Shown here: one piece after another, positions 1-19,843 of the stretch
Layout: each line of letters begins with the position of its first letter
How positions within the stretch are numbered: the first letter of the stretch is position 1
Origin: Sphaeroforma sirkka
Lineage: Eukaryota > Opisthokonta > Ichthyosporea > Ichthyophonida
Length of the DNA stretch: 22,095 nucleotides
Direction of reading: 5' to 3'
Assembly: GCA_001586965.3 (NCBI GenBank)
Contig: LUCW03000922.1
Span: 7,501-29,595 of the forward strand
The notes under the pieces: generated by a model
Seen by the model: only the letters and a program-made list of their open reading frames with translations
Databases searched by the model: none
What the model was told of the DNA's origin: nothing
Position numbers and translations under genes: made by a program

Positions 1-97
<97 letters not shown>
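1..97. repeat. (AT)n microsatellite
   Basis: Almost pure alternating AT from the window edge, interrupted once near position 34 (AATGAAT). It lies in the CWF19L1 intron upstream of the first visible exon. Reading frames through it code only for Ile-Tyr repeats and are not genes. Confidence 0.97.
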
Positions 98-99
<2 letters not shown>

Positions 100-251
100 T
101 CCTATATATACTATGCATTTTATTACAGTGCCTCTTTCACTGTTCGTTTTCCATATATCTGTTCCGATCACAATTCCTTATCGTACTTCATATTTTCTTA
201 TTTTTTCCTACCTTCCCCTTGTCAAACGAACTGCGAACCTACATATATAAG

Positions 252-8475
<8,224 letters not shown>

Positions 8476-8499
8476 TTGATCACAGTTTCACATACATTC

Positions 8500-8505
8500 A
8501 ATAAA
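8500..8505 (+). promoter_or_regulatory. Polyadenylation signal AATAAA of CWF19L1
   Basis: AATAAA 24 bp behind the CWF19L1 stop, in the context CAATAAACG. The same AATAAACG string recurs at 13720 and 15152. Confidence 0.7.
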
Positions 8506-9366
8506 CGCAATAACGAAACGCTTTCGATTCGCCTGAAGCACCGGGCAGGCTTTTATTTTATTCAGAGGATGGGGTTTCTTGAATGGTTTTCGAAAATGGA
8601 CCATGGAATGCTTATTTTAGTATTCAGTTCAATATATAAGAGCATAGTAGAGCCTCGGTATTTGACCTGTGAGGGTCCGTTGCAGGCCAAATCTGGGCAA
8701 CCCTCAAGATAGACATCACAGCGTTATTAAATACATATTTAGTGTTTATATAGGGTGGCTACATATATTTGAGGGCTAGTGGGAGAGAGGGAAATCTGTA
8801 TAGGCTTCATTTCGTTGTTTTAAATGCTATGTCGTACGCCACTGCCCAGCACATAACACAGGACTGACATTCATTTATTGGAAGCATATGTTCTAAGAAC
8901 TCGTGCGTGTTCACAGGCTTTGCTTGTACGTATGCATTCTTCTCATGGCCCAACGTACTGATTTTGTATACGCGTACGAGCTATGTCTACTGTTTCAGCT
9001 TATCACTGGAGCTTGAAATTACGCACTTGTTTTGAACTTGCTTTAGAATAAACGCTTTCACTTGTACCTGTTTCCCGGTGCTTGTAGAATGACTAGAACC
9101 TTCACCTCCGAAAAAGAAAACTTTTTTACCTACAGTCAATTGGCGTGTACAAGAAAATTGAGGGTCGATTGTATATGCCAACCCCGAAATCAACCCATTT
9201 GCAATACCAGAAGCTCAACAGAGGGAAGGAGATATAGTTAAGACTTTTGACGTAATTTAAATTGCTGGTTTTGGCACTTCGAAGAAATATGTCGAAAAGT
9301 GACTTTCGATGCTGACCAACATTTCATGTAGCTGAATATGCTCTTATCTTTTTACCCTTTTCACGC
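8506..9366. other. Intergenic sequence
   Basis: Between the CWF19L1 end and the ZCCHC10 upstream region. No convincing coding sequence, RNA gene or repeat seen on either strand. Confidence 0.6.
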
Positions 9367-9936
9367 ATGCTGTTCATGTTTTTACATATGAGACATGCTT
9401 GTGTGTATAGTACACATTTGTGTGTACATGTACATGGTTGTGCAAAATTACAATCTGAAACCCTACATTCTTCAAACCCTACACGCCCCAGAGAGAGTCC
9501 CACGGACTCCCACCTGACCTCGTTTCGTTGCCTGTTCCAACTTACAAGCATCAAAATCAGCACATCTATATTGACCATTACCTTTAATGTTTATATCGAG
9601 TCTGTTTTGATTCGGGATCAGACTTCAGACACAGAGGTGCAGCACGTAGATACATTTGTGCTGCATAGTCCGACTGTCCTTTGTAGTAGGGTGAACTTTT
9701 TCTTCCCCAACTATACGGTATGCCGTTTAAATATCCCTTTTGTTGTTTACGTTCAACGTATGCTCTCTGGATTACCACATAACGTAGCGAGGTTATTTTG
9801 CGTAACTGTGGATCTAAATGCATACATGACAGATTTTCGGGACAATTTACATAAATACAACATTTGGGGGAGTGTACATACGTTAGCAATCACAACCATT
9901 ACACTAACCCCGTCTCCCCTGTCGGCCTCAGCTTGA
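9367..9936 (+). CDS. Unrecognised 189-codon open frame upstream of ZCCHC10 (doubtful)
   Basis: An ATG-initiated open frame of 189 codons ends 57 bp before the ZCCHC10 start codon, in the same frame but closed by TGA. No domain, signal peptide or repeat is recognisable. Its first third is Cys/His-rich and looks like translated CA/TG-rich DNA; the last two thirds have ordinary composition. The opposite strand is also open for 101 codons (9584-9889), so a local shortage of stop codons is the simplest explanation. It could also be 5' leader of ZCCHC10 or an unknown small gene. Confidence 0.2.
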   Translation: MLFMFLHMRHACVYSTHLCVHVHGCAKLQSETLHSSNPTRPRESPTDSHLTSFRCLFQLTSIKISTSILTITFNVYIESVLIRDQTSDTEVQHVDTFVLHSPTVLCSRVNFFFPNYTVCRLNIPFVVYVQRMLSGLPHNVARLFCVTVDLNAYMTDFRDNLHKYNIWGSVHTLAITTITLTPSPLSASA

Positions 9937-9993
9937 CCATCTCATCTTCCTTTGCACGCTAATCACGGCGAAAGCATCTTCATATCTGATACC

Positions 9994-12953
<2,960 letters not shown>

Positions 12954-13893
12954 GCGCGAGATGTGTGGGAGAGGTGGTATATGGTGTGCTGTGCGCGAAG
13001 CCTTGTGCGTTAGAAGGGCTCTATCGCACGCCATGTCTTATCGGTGAAAGGTCTGCTGAGCCCATTTCTGTAGCGACTCATAGAATGCAACAGCGACGCT
13101 TTTGGCTGTAGTGGCATTGTTTCCACGGTCCAATAAGTGGCGAAGCTTTGGCGCTTTGTGCTGTTTGACGCGATGCGATTGGCCCGTGGGAATATACCAG
13201 CGGGCGATTGGTTATACGCCTACGCCATATACCTGAAGAGATGCAGCGACGTATCAGGATGGGTGGAGGGAATTCCGGACGAGACTCAGACCGAAAGCGT
13301 GCGCCATAGAGTAGGTCTGCCCAGGGTTGTAGTACGCAAGGTTGTATTTCTTGTGGTGGTGTCGGGAGATGTATTTAGTTCATCATCACGCCTGGATCAG
13401 TACATGTTGCGATGTGAGCGGCTTTTATTTGCAGGTTAGCGCTGTATGATACACTGTGTACACGAAGACGCAAGCGAATGTTATGGTAAAGTTTTAGGCT
13501 TTTGTTTTAGATGTGGTAAAACATTCGTGTGTCTGAGAAAGCTTGTAGATGTGTTGCACAGTTTTATCAGCGGCATGAGACTGCCGAAGAGTGTGCGGCA
13601 ATTATGTGCACTCAAGTAGAGTATAAATGGAGTTCAAAGGAAATCGGTAGTCTGAGAAGGGCGTGTGCGACAAATAAGTTATGACGAAGCTTATCATCGA
13701 GATATTGACAGACTTGGACAATAAACGTGTGCAGCTGAAATTGTTTGTGAGGATCTGGGACTTGCGTTTCATCGCGCGTTTAGCACTTTATTGTTATAGT
13801 CACTACGTTTTGACTGTATTGGCGCACTTGAACAAAATACTGAGTAGCTTGAACTGGTTGTTTTTAACCTAATAATAATGATATGTTGAGGCT
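12954..13893. other. ZCCHC10 3' flank
   Basis: Probably 3' UTR followed by intergenic DNA. No coding block is supported; a GTG-initiated 100-codon frame at 13137 resembles nothing known. Confidence 0.55.
13720..13725 (+). promoter_or_regulatory. Candidate polyadenylation signal
   Basis: AATAAA in CAATAAACGTGTG followed by a GT-rich stretch. It is the first canonical signal behind the ZCCHC10 stop, about 770 bp away, so a nearer variant signal may be used instead. Confidence 0.4.
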
Positions 13894-14778
13894 ATGTTGA
13901 GTGCATTGAACGATACAATTATACTTCAAAGTTCGCTTTACGCCAGCACTAGTGACGGGCCACAGTACTCTAAAGCGTCAGAGAAGTATCTAGAAGGGTG
14001 GATTCTTACGGATAGGTACTCAGTCCACCGTAAGAAACGTCCGTTTGGAAAGAGGTGAGTAAACTCACATACAGCTGTACGTGGTCTAGTATTGGCACTG
14101 GGCATCATTCTTCGCACGTGTACATTGCGGAATTGGTATTCGTGTAAAAATTTGAACTCGCTTGGGCTCTTGAAATGGTAGCTTATTCCCAAATTCTGCA
14201 AGAAGATAGAAAATCCAATAGTTTAGAAATCAGCCACTCGTACTGAGTATAGTATACATGTATGTTGTTTAAGAATATATGTAACAAAAAAATAAATCTA
14301 TGAGGTTATAGATGCCATCAAGAACCTAGAGGTTTGCGCAAAGCAGGAACAGACAGCTACATGTTTATACCCACTAGTGCTGTGTATATTATCCGGGACG
14401 ATACCGAATGGCAGAAGCAAATCGTAGCGTGTACGGTCTACAGGTGTGATGACTTGATAGTACGAGAATTTTGGGCGGCTTCCAAGTTCAATACGTGATA
14501 AAATCAGCACCGGCCCAGTTATTCGTAATGGTACATGAATCTATGTGCAAGTCTGATGGTTATTAAGGTTTAGTTTTATCAACATTTCCTGTGCGCAACG
14601 TCATAAAGACAGCATAGCTATTGTGTTCGACCCATGCAATTTTGGTGCACATGGTGATATACGGGGTTTCTCCACAAGTATGCACTTAGAGGGAGGACAT
14701 GCCACTTGGGTCTTCATGATGTCGAAAAGACGATTTGTGCGAAAAGTGGAAGGCGGACCGGTTGAGATTTTGAGATGA
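13894..14778 (+). CDS. Candidate small spliced gene, unrecognised (three putative exons)
   Basis: Putative exon 1 (13894-14054) starts at ATG with an in-frame stop 15 bp upstream and ends AAGAG|GTGAGT, a strong donor. Putative exon 2 (14312-14443) lies between TTATAG and ACAG|GTGTGA. Putative exon 3 (14613-14778) follows AAGACAG and ends in TGA. All junctions are phase 2, and together they would give 152 residues (LEGWILTDRYSVHRKKRPFG; TEWQKQIVACTVY; AIVFDPCNFGAHGDIRGF). No family is recognised. An AATAAACGTG at 15152 could be its poly(A) signal. The open blocks are short enough to arise by chance, and reading on from exon 2 without the second splice reaches TGA at 14496. Confidence 0.22.
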
Positions 14779-15450
14779 TATAAAATGGTCAGTTTCAGTG
14801 AGTTCGCAATGCCGAGAACAGATCACTCATAAAGCACCGCTGAATAGAGGGTGTCGGATGTGTAATGTTGTGACGAGAGTAAACAAGTTTTTTAGAAGAA
14901 CTGTATGCCTGCTCACTCCGAGGCAGTTATTGATTGCTGTGATCAATGAGACTTGAATGGTGGTGCCATAGCATGACATAGCTGGACACGGGCGTCACGA
15001 TAAGTTGCATGAGAGCGTGAGTGGATAGTTATTATTTGCGAAATGGTTGCGTTAGTTCAGTTATATGGTTGGCCCAGGACATGCACAACATAAACGAACA
15101 CGAATGTTGGCGGTTAAAGATTCAATTCTTGCTGCTCGTGAATTTATTGATTAAATAAACGTGTTAATCGTATTCGTATTCTCTATGACTTCTTAGCTTT
15201 TCGATCTGGAATTTGCGTTGGTCAGTTGACATGGATTGGGCTTGCCGTACTTCCCTCAGTGTCAGTCACGACTGTACATAGCAATTACAGATACCACCGC
15301 AGCAAAAAGGCAAATTAATATACACACTAGCTACCCCAAGCGGTCTAGTAATCTACATAAACACTTGGACGTGTTCAATAATATCCCTTTTAGTTCAATA
15401 TGGCAATCTGGCATAGACTTCGTCGTCTAGAGAGTGTATCTTTGTGACTT
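14779..15450. other. Intergenic sequence
   Basis: No gene seen. It contains AATAAA at 15152-15157 in the AATAAACG context shared with the two other candidate poly(A) sites. Confidence 0.5.
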
Positions 15451-15455
15451 AAAAA
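15451..15455 (-). terminator. Pol III terminator of tRNA-Lys
   Basis: Five T residues on the minus strand begin three bases behind the tRNA 3' end, the usual RNA polymerase III stop. Confidence 0.8.
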
Positions 15456-15457
15456 TA

Positions 15458-15530
15458 TTCCCAGCGAGGGGCTCGAACCCTCGACCTTGAGATTAAGAGT
15501 CTCACGCTCTACCGACTGAGCTAGCCGGGG
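15458..15530 (-). tRNA. tRNA-Lys (anticodon CTT)
   Basis: 73 nt, no intron. D arm GCTC..GAGC with AGTCGGTA loop; anticodon stem TGAGA/TCTCA with loop CTCTTAA (anticodon CTT, reads AAG); variable AGGTC; T arm GAGGG-TTCGAGC-CCCTC; discriminator A. A box TAGCTCAGTCGG and B box GGTTCGAGCCC are intact internal promoters. The acceptor stem CCCCGGC/GCTGGGA pairs except at position 1:72 (C/A); most eukaryotic tRNA-Lys genes start with G there. CCA is not encoded, as expected. Confidence 0.93.
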
Positions 15531-16314
15531 CACATTAGCCTGTAATTTTGATAATGCAATAAATTTGTTGAAGTTTTGGTTGGTCATGCAACCCTTTTAT
15601 TTTACCAACAACCGTCCGGAGTGACTCGGACCCGTCGTGCAACCTTTTCTCTTATAAACATCCAGCAATTTTCTCCATTTTTCAACAAACCAATTAAGAA
15701 ATCAACACTGATATTTTCATTATCGTTTGGCACCTGGCAGTTGGCACAAATGACAGCCACACACTGAATACTTGAAAAAAAAAAAATACATTCGCCCTTC
15801 GGACGTTATAGTTCGATCCCCTATAAAATATGTTAGATTTCTATTTTTCTTCTAGAGGGTCATGATATTTTCGATTGTAGTCCATCATAACCCTGTGTTT
15901 AAGGCCTTTGAGTTATCGAGTTATCGAGTTGACTGGCAATTAAACACTATCATACCAGGAAAATATCATACTGCCCTGTGTTCATACAAACATCGTCAAT
16001 TTTACAAACATACTCTCATCTGGTGCCAGTATCGGCAACAGCAATGGACAAGATATATTCAAACACTATCAACACTTTCAACATCTATTAGCAAGTACCC
16101 CAAACTGGGGAGAAACGATTTGAAGTACTTCAACTCTTCTTGTCCAGTACATTTGCAGAATGTATCAAAAACTCGTTGCTTTGCGATTCGATATTAAGGT
16201 TTTTAATCGATAATACACTACCATCACAATCATTGTCGTTGCTCGTGATTGATCGCAACCGTTTGTGGCTCCTGCCAACACTAAGACGATTACTGGCTTA
16301 AATATGAAACTCTC
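15531..16314. other. Intergenic sequence
   Basis: Contains a short perfect hairpin (GTCCG..CGGAC near 15614-15631), an A-run near 15774-15785 and a small inverted repeat TTATAG/CTATAA around a TTCGATCCC loop near 15807-15827. None makes a complete tRNA. The 111-codon frame at 15862 has no recognisable features. Confidence 0.5.
16202..16207 (-). promoter_or_regulatory. Possible ATTAAA poly(A) signal for the minus-strand gene
   Basis: ATTAAA on the minus strand about 110 bp behind the stop codon at 16315. No AATAAA is nearer. Weak evidence. Confidence 0.3.
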
Positions 16315-17418
16315 TTATACACGATCTGAACCTCGCCGTGACAGTGTGCGTACAAACCTAATCATCTTGAGTGCTTTCTTCTTCATCCGCACAGAATCAC
16401 GGTCCTTCTGGGGCAAAGAATCGTCTGCGATTGCTTCCAGCACCTTTGGGCCCGGTACAGAGTGTCGCCTCGGAAGTAAGAGACGATGCGAGGATGATGG
16501 GGCTATTTTTTTATCAACTGTGTCAGTAGTTCTCCTTGTCAGATTGTTACTTGCGCATATCATCGACACATCACTTGTGTCCAGCACATCACGTGTCAGG
16601 GAGTCCATACTGGTCTGGCTCAAAACTGAATTTAATGGTCTCGCTGGTCTCAATGGCGCAGACGATCCTCGGTTCAGAAAATGTTTAATAGTGTGCGGAT
16701 GATATTCCACTACATGTGACTGCTGTCTTTGTACATATAAGCGAGCTTGTGTATAGTCCTCATTGTCATTGATGGATGCATAAGTAACTAAGTTGGAAGA
16801 ATCTGTAGTGAGCTCCTCTGTAAAGCTTGTATAAGATGGAGAAAAATCATCGTTGGCACTGTTCGTACTGAGTACTGGTGTACCGGTAGGTTCAATACGA
16901 CAATATTCAGAACATTCAAGGGTGTTGGCTACATTACTCTGCATACTTGACTGGCTTGATCCTCGCAGATTGATGTATTCGGATACTGAGGTGCTAATTC
17001 CCGCCGTTTGTGGATTAAAATCGAATATAGAGTTTAAAGGCGTGCCTTTTGGATAGTAAAGTTTCTTAGGGGTTAGATTGTAGCCCGAATTGCTGTGTTC
17101 ACGGTCAGGACTGATACTTTCATCGTTGATATTTTTGTCACGCAGTGGTATTCTTCTGTATGTATATATTGATGAAGGTGTATGTGCGAGACGGGTACTT
17201 CCCACAGCTGGTTTGCGACGGAAACTCAACTGTTTGTTTGGCATTTGGCGTAGAATTTCTAAGCTGTCAGGGTTCATACCTCTATCATCAGAAGGTAAAA
17301 TGAAGGGTCGTGATGCAGCTAATGTACGTACTAGGATGTCCGTATTCAAGCGCTTCTCTGTTGTGCTCTCTCCAGGTACTTTGATCACGACGTCCATTGT
17401 CAAAGAGTGTCCACAAAT
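16315..17418 (-). CDS. Unrecognised Ser/Thr-rich protein, probably a terminal exon
   Basis: A 360-codon frame from the ATG at 17397 to the stop at 16315, by far the longest open frame in this AT-rich part. The frame stays open for about 16 codons upstream of that ATG and reads RLQICGHSLTMDVVIKVPGE, with an acceptor TTTACAG ending at 17419. The ATG may therefore be internal and earlier exons may lie to the right. No domain recognised. It is low in complexity, rich in Ser, Thr, Asn and Asp and likely disordered, with possible basophilic kinase sites (RRHSVPG, SRRGSD). A basic amphipathic C-terminus (MKKKALKMIRFVRTLSRRGS) ends in SDRV, which fits a class III PDZ-ligand pattern. No transmembrane segment. 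Confidence 0.55.
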   Translation of the reverse strand: MCGHSLTMDVVIKVPGESTTEKRLNTDILVRTLAASRPFILPSDDRGMNPDSLEILRQMPNKQLSFRRKPAVGSTRLAHTPSSIYTYRRIPLRDKNINDESISPDREHSNSGYNLTPKKLYYPKGTPLNSIFDFNPQTAGISTSVSEYINLRGSSQSSMQSNVANTLECSEYCRIEPTGTPVLSTNSANDDFSPSYTSFTEELTTDSSNLVTYASINDNEDYTQARLYVQRQQSHVVEYHPHTIKHFLNRGSSAPLRPARPLNSVLSQTSMDSLTRDVLDTSDVSMICASNNLTRRTTDTVDKKIAPSSSHRLLLPRRHSVPGPKVLEAIADDSLPQKDRDSVRMKKKALKMIRFVRTLSRRGSDRV

Positions 17419-17700
17419 CTGTAAACGTATCGAGAATCTCGGTGTATATTATTGGAAATTTATAATGTGATCGTCATTTCCCCAATGTTTATACAATATA
17501 TGTATTCCTTAACATATCCCGTTCTTTGTAAATACAAGACAATCTTGTCCTACGAGTCCGTAACCTGTGTTGATTCTCTGATTGATTGCATTTTATTATT
17601 GACCATAGCCTTGAGTTGAATGACTAACACTTCTACTCTCTACTACTAGTAGTAGGGCATTGATTTTACTCTCGATTCTGCCCGCACTATGTGTTTTGCA
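17419..17700. other. Upstream flank of the minus-strand gene
   Basis: AT-rich. Contains a perfect 16-bp palindrome (CTACTACTAGTAGTAG, 17640-17655). No further exon of the minus-strand gene can be identified with confidence. Confidence 0.45.
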
Positions 17701-17754
17701 GTGCTCTCGGGGCGGAGTATTTATTTATCTGCCTGTCCTGTGAGTTCGTGTCTC

Positions 17755-18090
17755 TGACTCTCTGTGACCTGTGAAGGCTTCAGTCACTATCCCAACATAG
17801 CTTCTTTTATTTCTTTTTTCTTTTAAAAAAAGGTTGTAGTGTCAACATTGTCATGCATTCAGAGTTTCAGACTTTAGTCATCAGTGAAATTTACGTAGTT
17901 GTCCTTATGTCCAGGCCTGAGTCTGACGGTCTGACCCTTGGGGCCCACAGTCATTGAGTGGCTGAGTCCTGAGTGAAAGAGTCCTATCTTGAGTATGTAT
18001 GATAGGTACTTTTTTACCACGGGGTGTTTTACAGTTTTTGCTTTTTGTCACAGGATACAGACTCAGAGCATCTGAGGCTGTCTGACGTCA
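17755..18090. promoter_or_regulatory. Cluster of bZIP-type motifs (TGAGTC/TGACTC and TGACGTCA)
   Basis: TGACTC at 17755, TGAGTC at 17918 and 17963, its complement GACTCA at 18060, and a perfect TGACGTCA palindrome (CRE/ATF-type) at 18083-18090. They lie 350-700 bp upstream of the minus-strand coding exon, so they may belong to its promoter or to an intron. Motif matches alone do not prove function. Confidence 0.35.
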
Positions 18091-18892
18091 TGTCTCGATT
18101 TATCTACTCTTTACTGTAGAGAGCCACTACTCTCAATAGAAGTATCTCTAGTATTTTAGCTAAGCTCAATACGTTTTACCTATATACAATAAACTTTACA
18201 TGTAAACACAAAATGGGTTTTAAAGCGTTTTAAAGTATTCCGGGGGCAGATCGACCACGGAAACATTACAAATTTGCATCTGAGAAATTGACTTTTTTAA
18301 TGAAAAGGCGATTTGAAACCATACACAACTGAGACAAAGTGGAAAATAGGACAATTCGTGACAGATAGGCCGCCTCAAAGTATGTACCTATTTGTAAACC
18401 CCTAGTACCATATTTAAGATTAACTTTTAACGTAAACGCCTATTTAATGATATTTCTTTGCGTTTTGACGTAAAACGTAATGACTAATGAGGTTAGTACT
18501 CCAGTCACCAGTGTCTACAATTAGTCCAAACGAAAAATTATATATTATTTTGTTAATTTCAACAAATAGAATCAGTATTCGATAAAATGCCATTTGTACA
18601 CAGCAGATAGATAGCTATAATACTCACTCACATAACGAATAAAAACAGTTGTCAGGTATAATGGTTGCGATAATTTGCATGCCTAATCAGCATCTTTTTT
18701 TTAAACAAACCCAACGAGAGTACATTGTTTACTGTCTGAAAATAATAAATATCTCGATAGAGTTTCTGGGTCTCAAATTGTCGTCTAAGAAACCTGATTC
18801 CTGCTCGCGATCCTAAAAATTTGAGAGGGCCGTGAGAATATTTACTTAATTTGGTAATTTTACATGCGCATTTAAAAAAGCATAACAAAGGT
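18091..18892. other. AT-rich non-coding sequence
   Basis: No gene or repeat supported. Short minus-strand frames here (18652-18987) have no recognisable features and run into the GC-rich block. Confidence 0.55.
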
Positions 18893-19017
18893 ACGACCCC
18901 ATTACCCAGTGCCCACGCCGCCGCAAGCCCAAGGTCCACGCCGCTCCATGGTCCATGGACTACGGTAGGCCGGTGGCACGGCCCCACGCCCTAAGGTCCA
19001 CGCACAGACCACGGTTC
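18893..19017. other. Isolated GC-rich island
   Basis: About 125 bp that is clearly GC-rich inside AT-rich DNA. GGTCCACGC occurs twice (near 18929 and 18994), with CCATGGTCCATGG between them and several CCCACGCC-like strings. Not a tRNA or rRNA fragment I can recognise. Confidence 0.6.
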
Positions 19018-19052
19018 AATTGAGACATTTAAAAAACACTCTCTTAGCTGTT

Positions 19053-19290
19053 GTCATCAGTCATCACTCTCTTCAATCTTGTGTGTGTGACAGTTCCCAC
19101 TTCCCAAAATCCTATTATGTACACACAGTTTTTGTTTCTAATATATAGAATAGTTCTCTGTGGTATGAAATTTGTATTGGCTTTTACAAAATACTAAAAA
19201 TAGCTTTTCTCTTTCTTGGCGAAAGAATTTTCTCTCCGAATATTTGGAAGAGAAACTGAGAGAGTGATCAGTGACAGTCATCAGTCATCA
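19053..19290. mobile_element. Possible small inserted element flanked by a 14-bp direct repeat
   Basis: GTCATCAGTCATCA occurs at 19053-19066 and again at 19277-19290. The 210-bp interior begins CTCTCTTCAATCTT and ends with sequence whose complement contains CTCTCTCAGTTTCTCTT, a loose terminal inverted repeat. This fits a MITE-like insertion with a target duplication, but the flanking repeat is itself a tandem GTCATCA, so chance or slippage is possible. Confidence 0.3.
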
Positions 19291-19843
19291 ATTATTTTGT
19301 TGTTGTTTTTTGCCATCCCAGCCGTTGGAATTGAACCCGTGAATTTTGAGAATAAAGCCATCCTAGTGGTTGATGAAATCCAATAAGAATTAGTATACCT
19401 ATGCCGCTCAAAGTATACGAGCAATGCTGCGTCTTTCTATTGGTTGCAATATGGTAGAATATTGAGTGTCAAAGCATCGTTGTGTAAGCCGTTTTGACAT
19501 TTTCACATTTTGTAAACATACTTTTTTTAGTTTTTTTTGTTTGTTATAGTATTTAGAGTACAGTACATCATTGCCTACATACTTTATGAATCTTCTGTTG
19601 GTTGCAGTGTACTATACTATATACAGGAAGTAGTTCATAATAACAATGTCGCTCTTGAAGAACAAGGCGGTAACACACAAGCGACGAGTGATGCTGTCTA
19701 AACTTTACTTGCTGCTGAGAGTAATGGAAAGGGATAGAGTAGGTAACGGACTTTCCAGCTTTCAGGTGAAGTGCAATAGAGGGACGCTTGTTGCTCGTAC
19801 TCGCGCGAACTAGCAAACACTCTGCGCTCTGCTACAAACAGAA
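19291..19843. other. 5' flank of the Harbinger relic
   Basis: AT-rich, no supported gene. It may contain the decayed transposon end; no terminal inverted repeat was found by eye. Overlapping minus-strand frames (19568-20016) are not supported. Confidence 0.45.

Noticed and set aside
9584-9889. 101-codon minus-strand frame upstream of ZCCHC10
   Set aside because: No recognisable domain, overlaps the equally unsupported plus-strand frame, and has no promoter or poly(A) context.
15390-15587. 65-codon minus-strand frame (VERETLNLKVEGSSPSLG)
   Set aside because: A well-known type of false protein made by translating a tRNA gene, here the tRNA-Lys.
15800-15830. TTCGATCCC loop closed by TTATAG/CTATAA
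   Set aside because: Resembles a T arm, but the stem and loop lengths are wrong and there is no acceptor stem or A box in reach.
19315-19375. Possible second tRNA or tRNA-derived element (GGTTCAATTCC on the minus strand)
   Set aside because: The B-box-like string is present but the T arm does not pair, and the A-box-like sequence is on the other strand.
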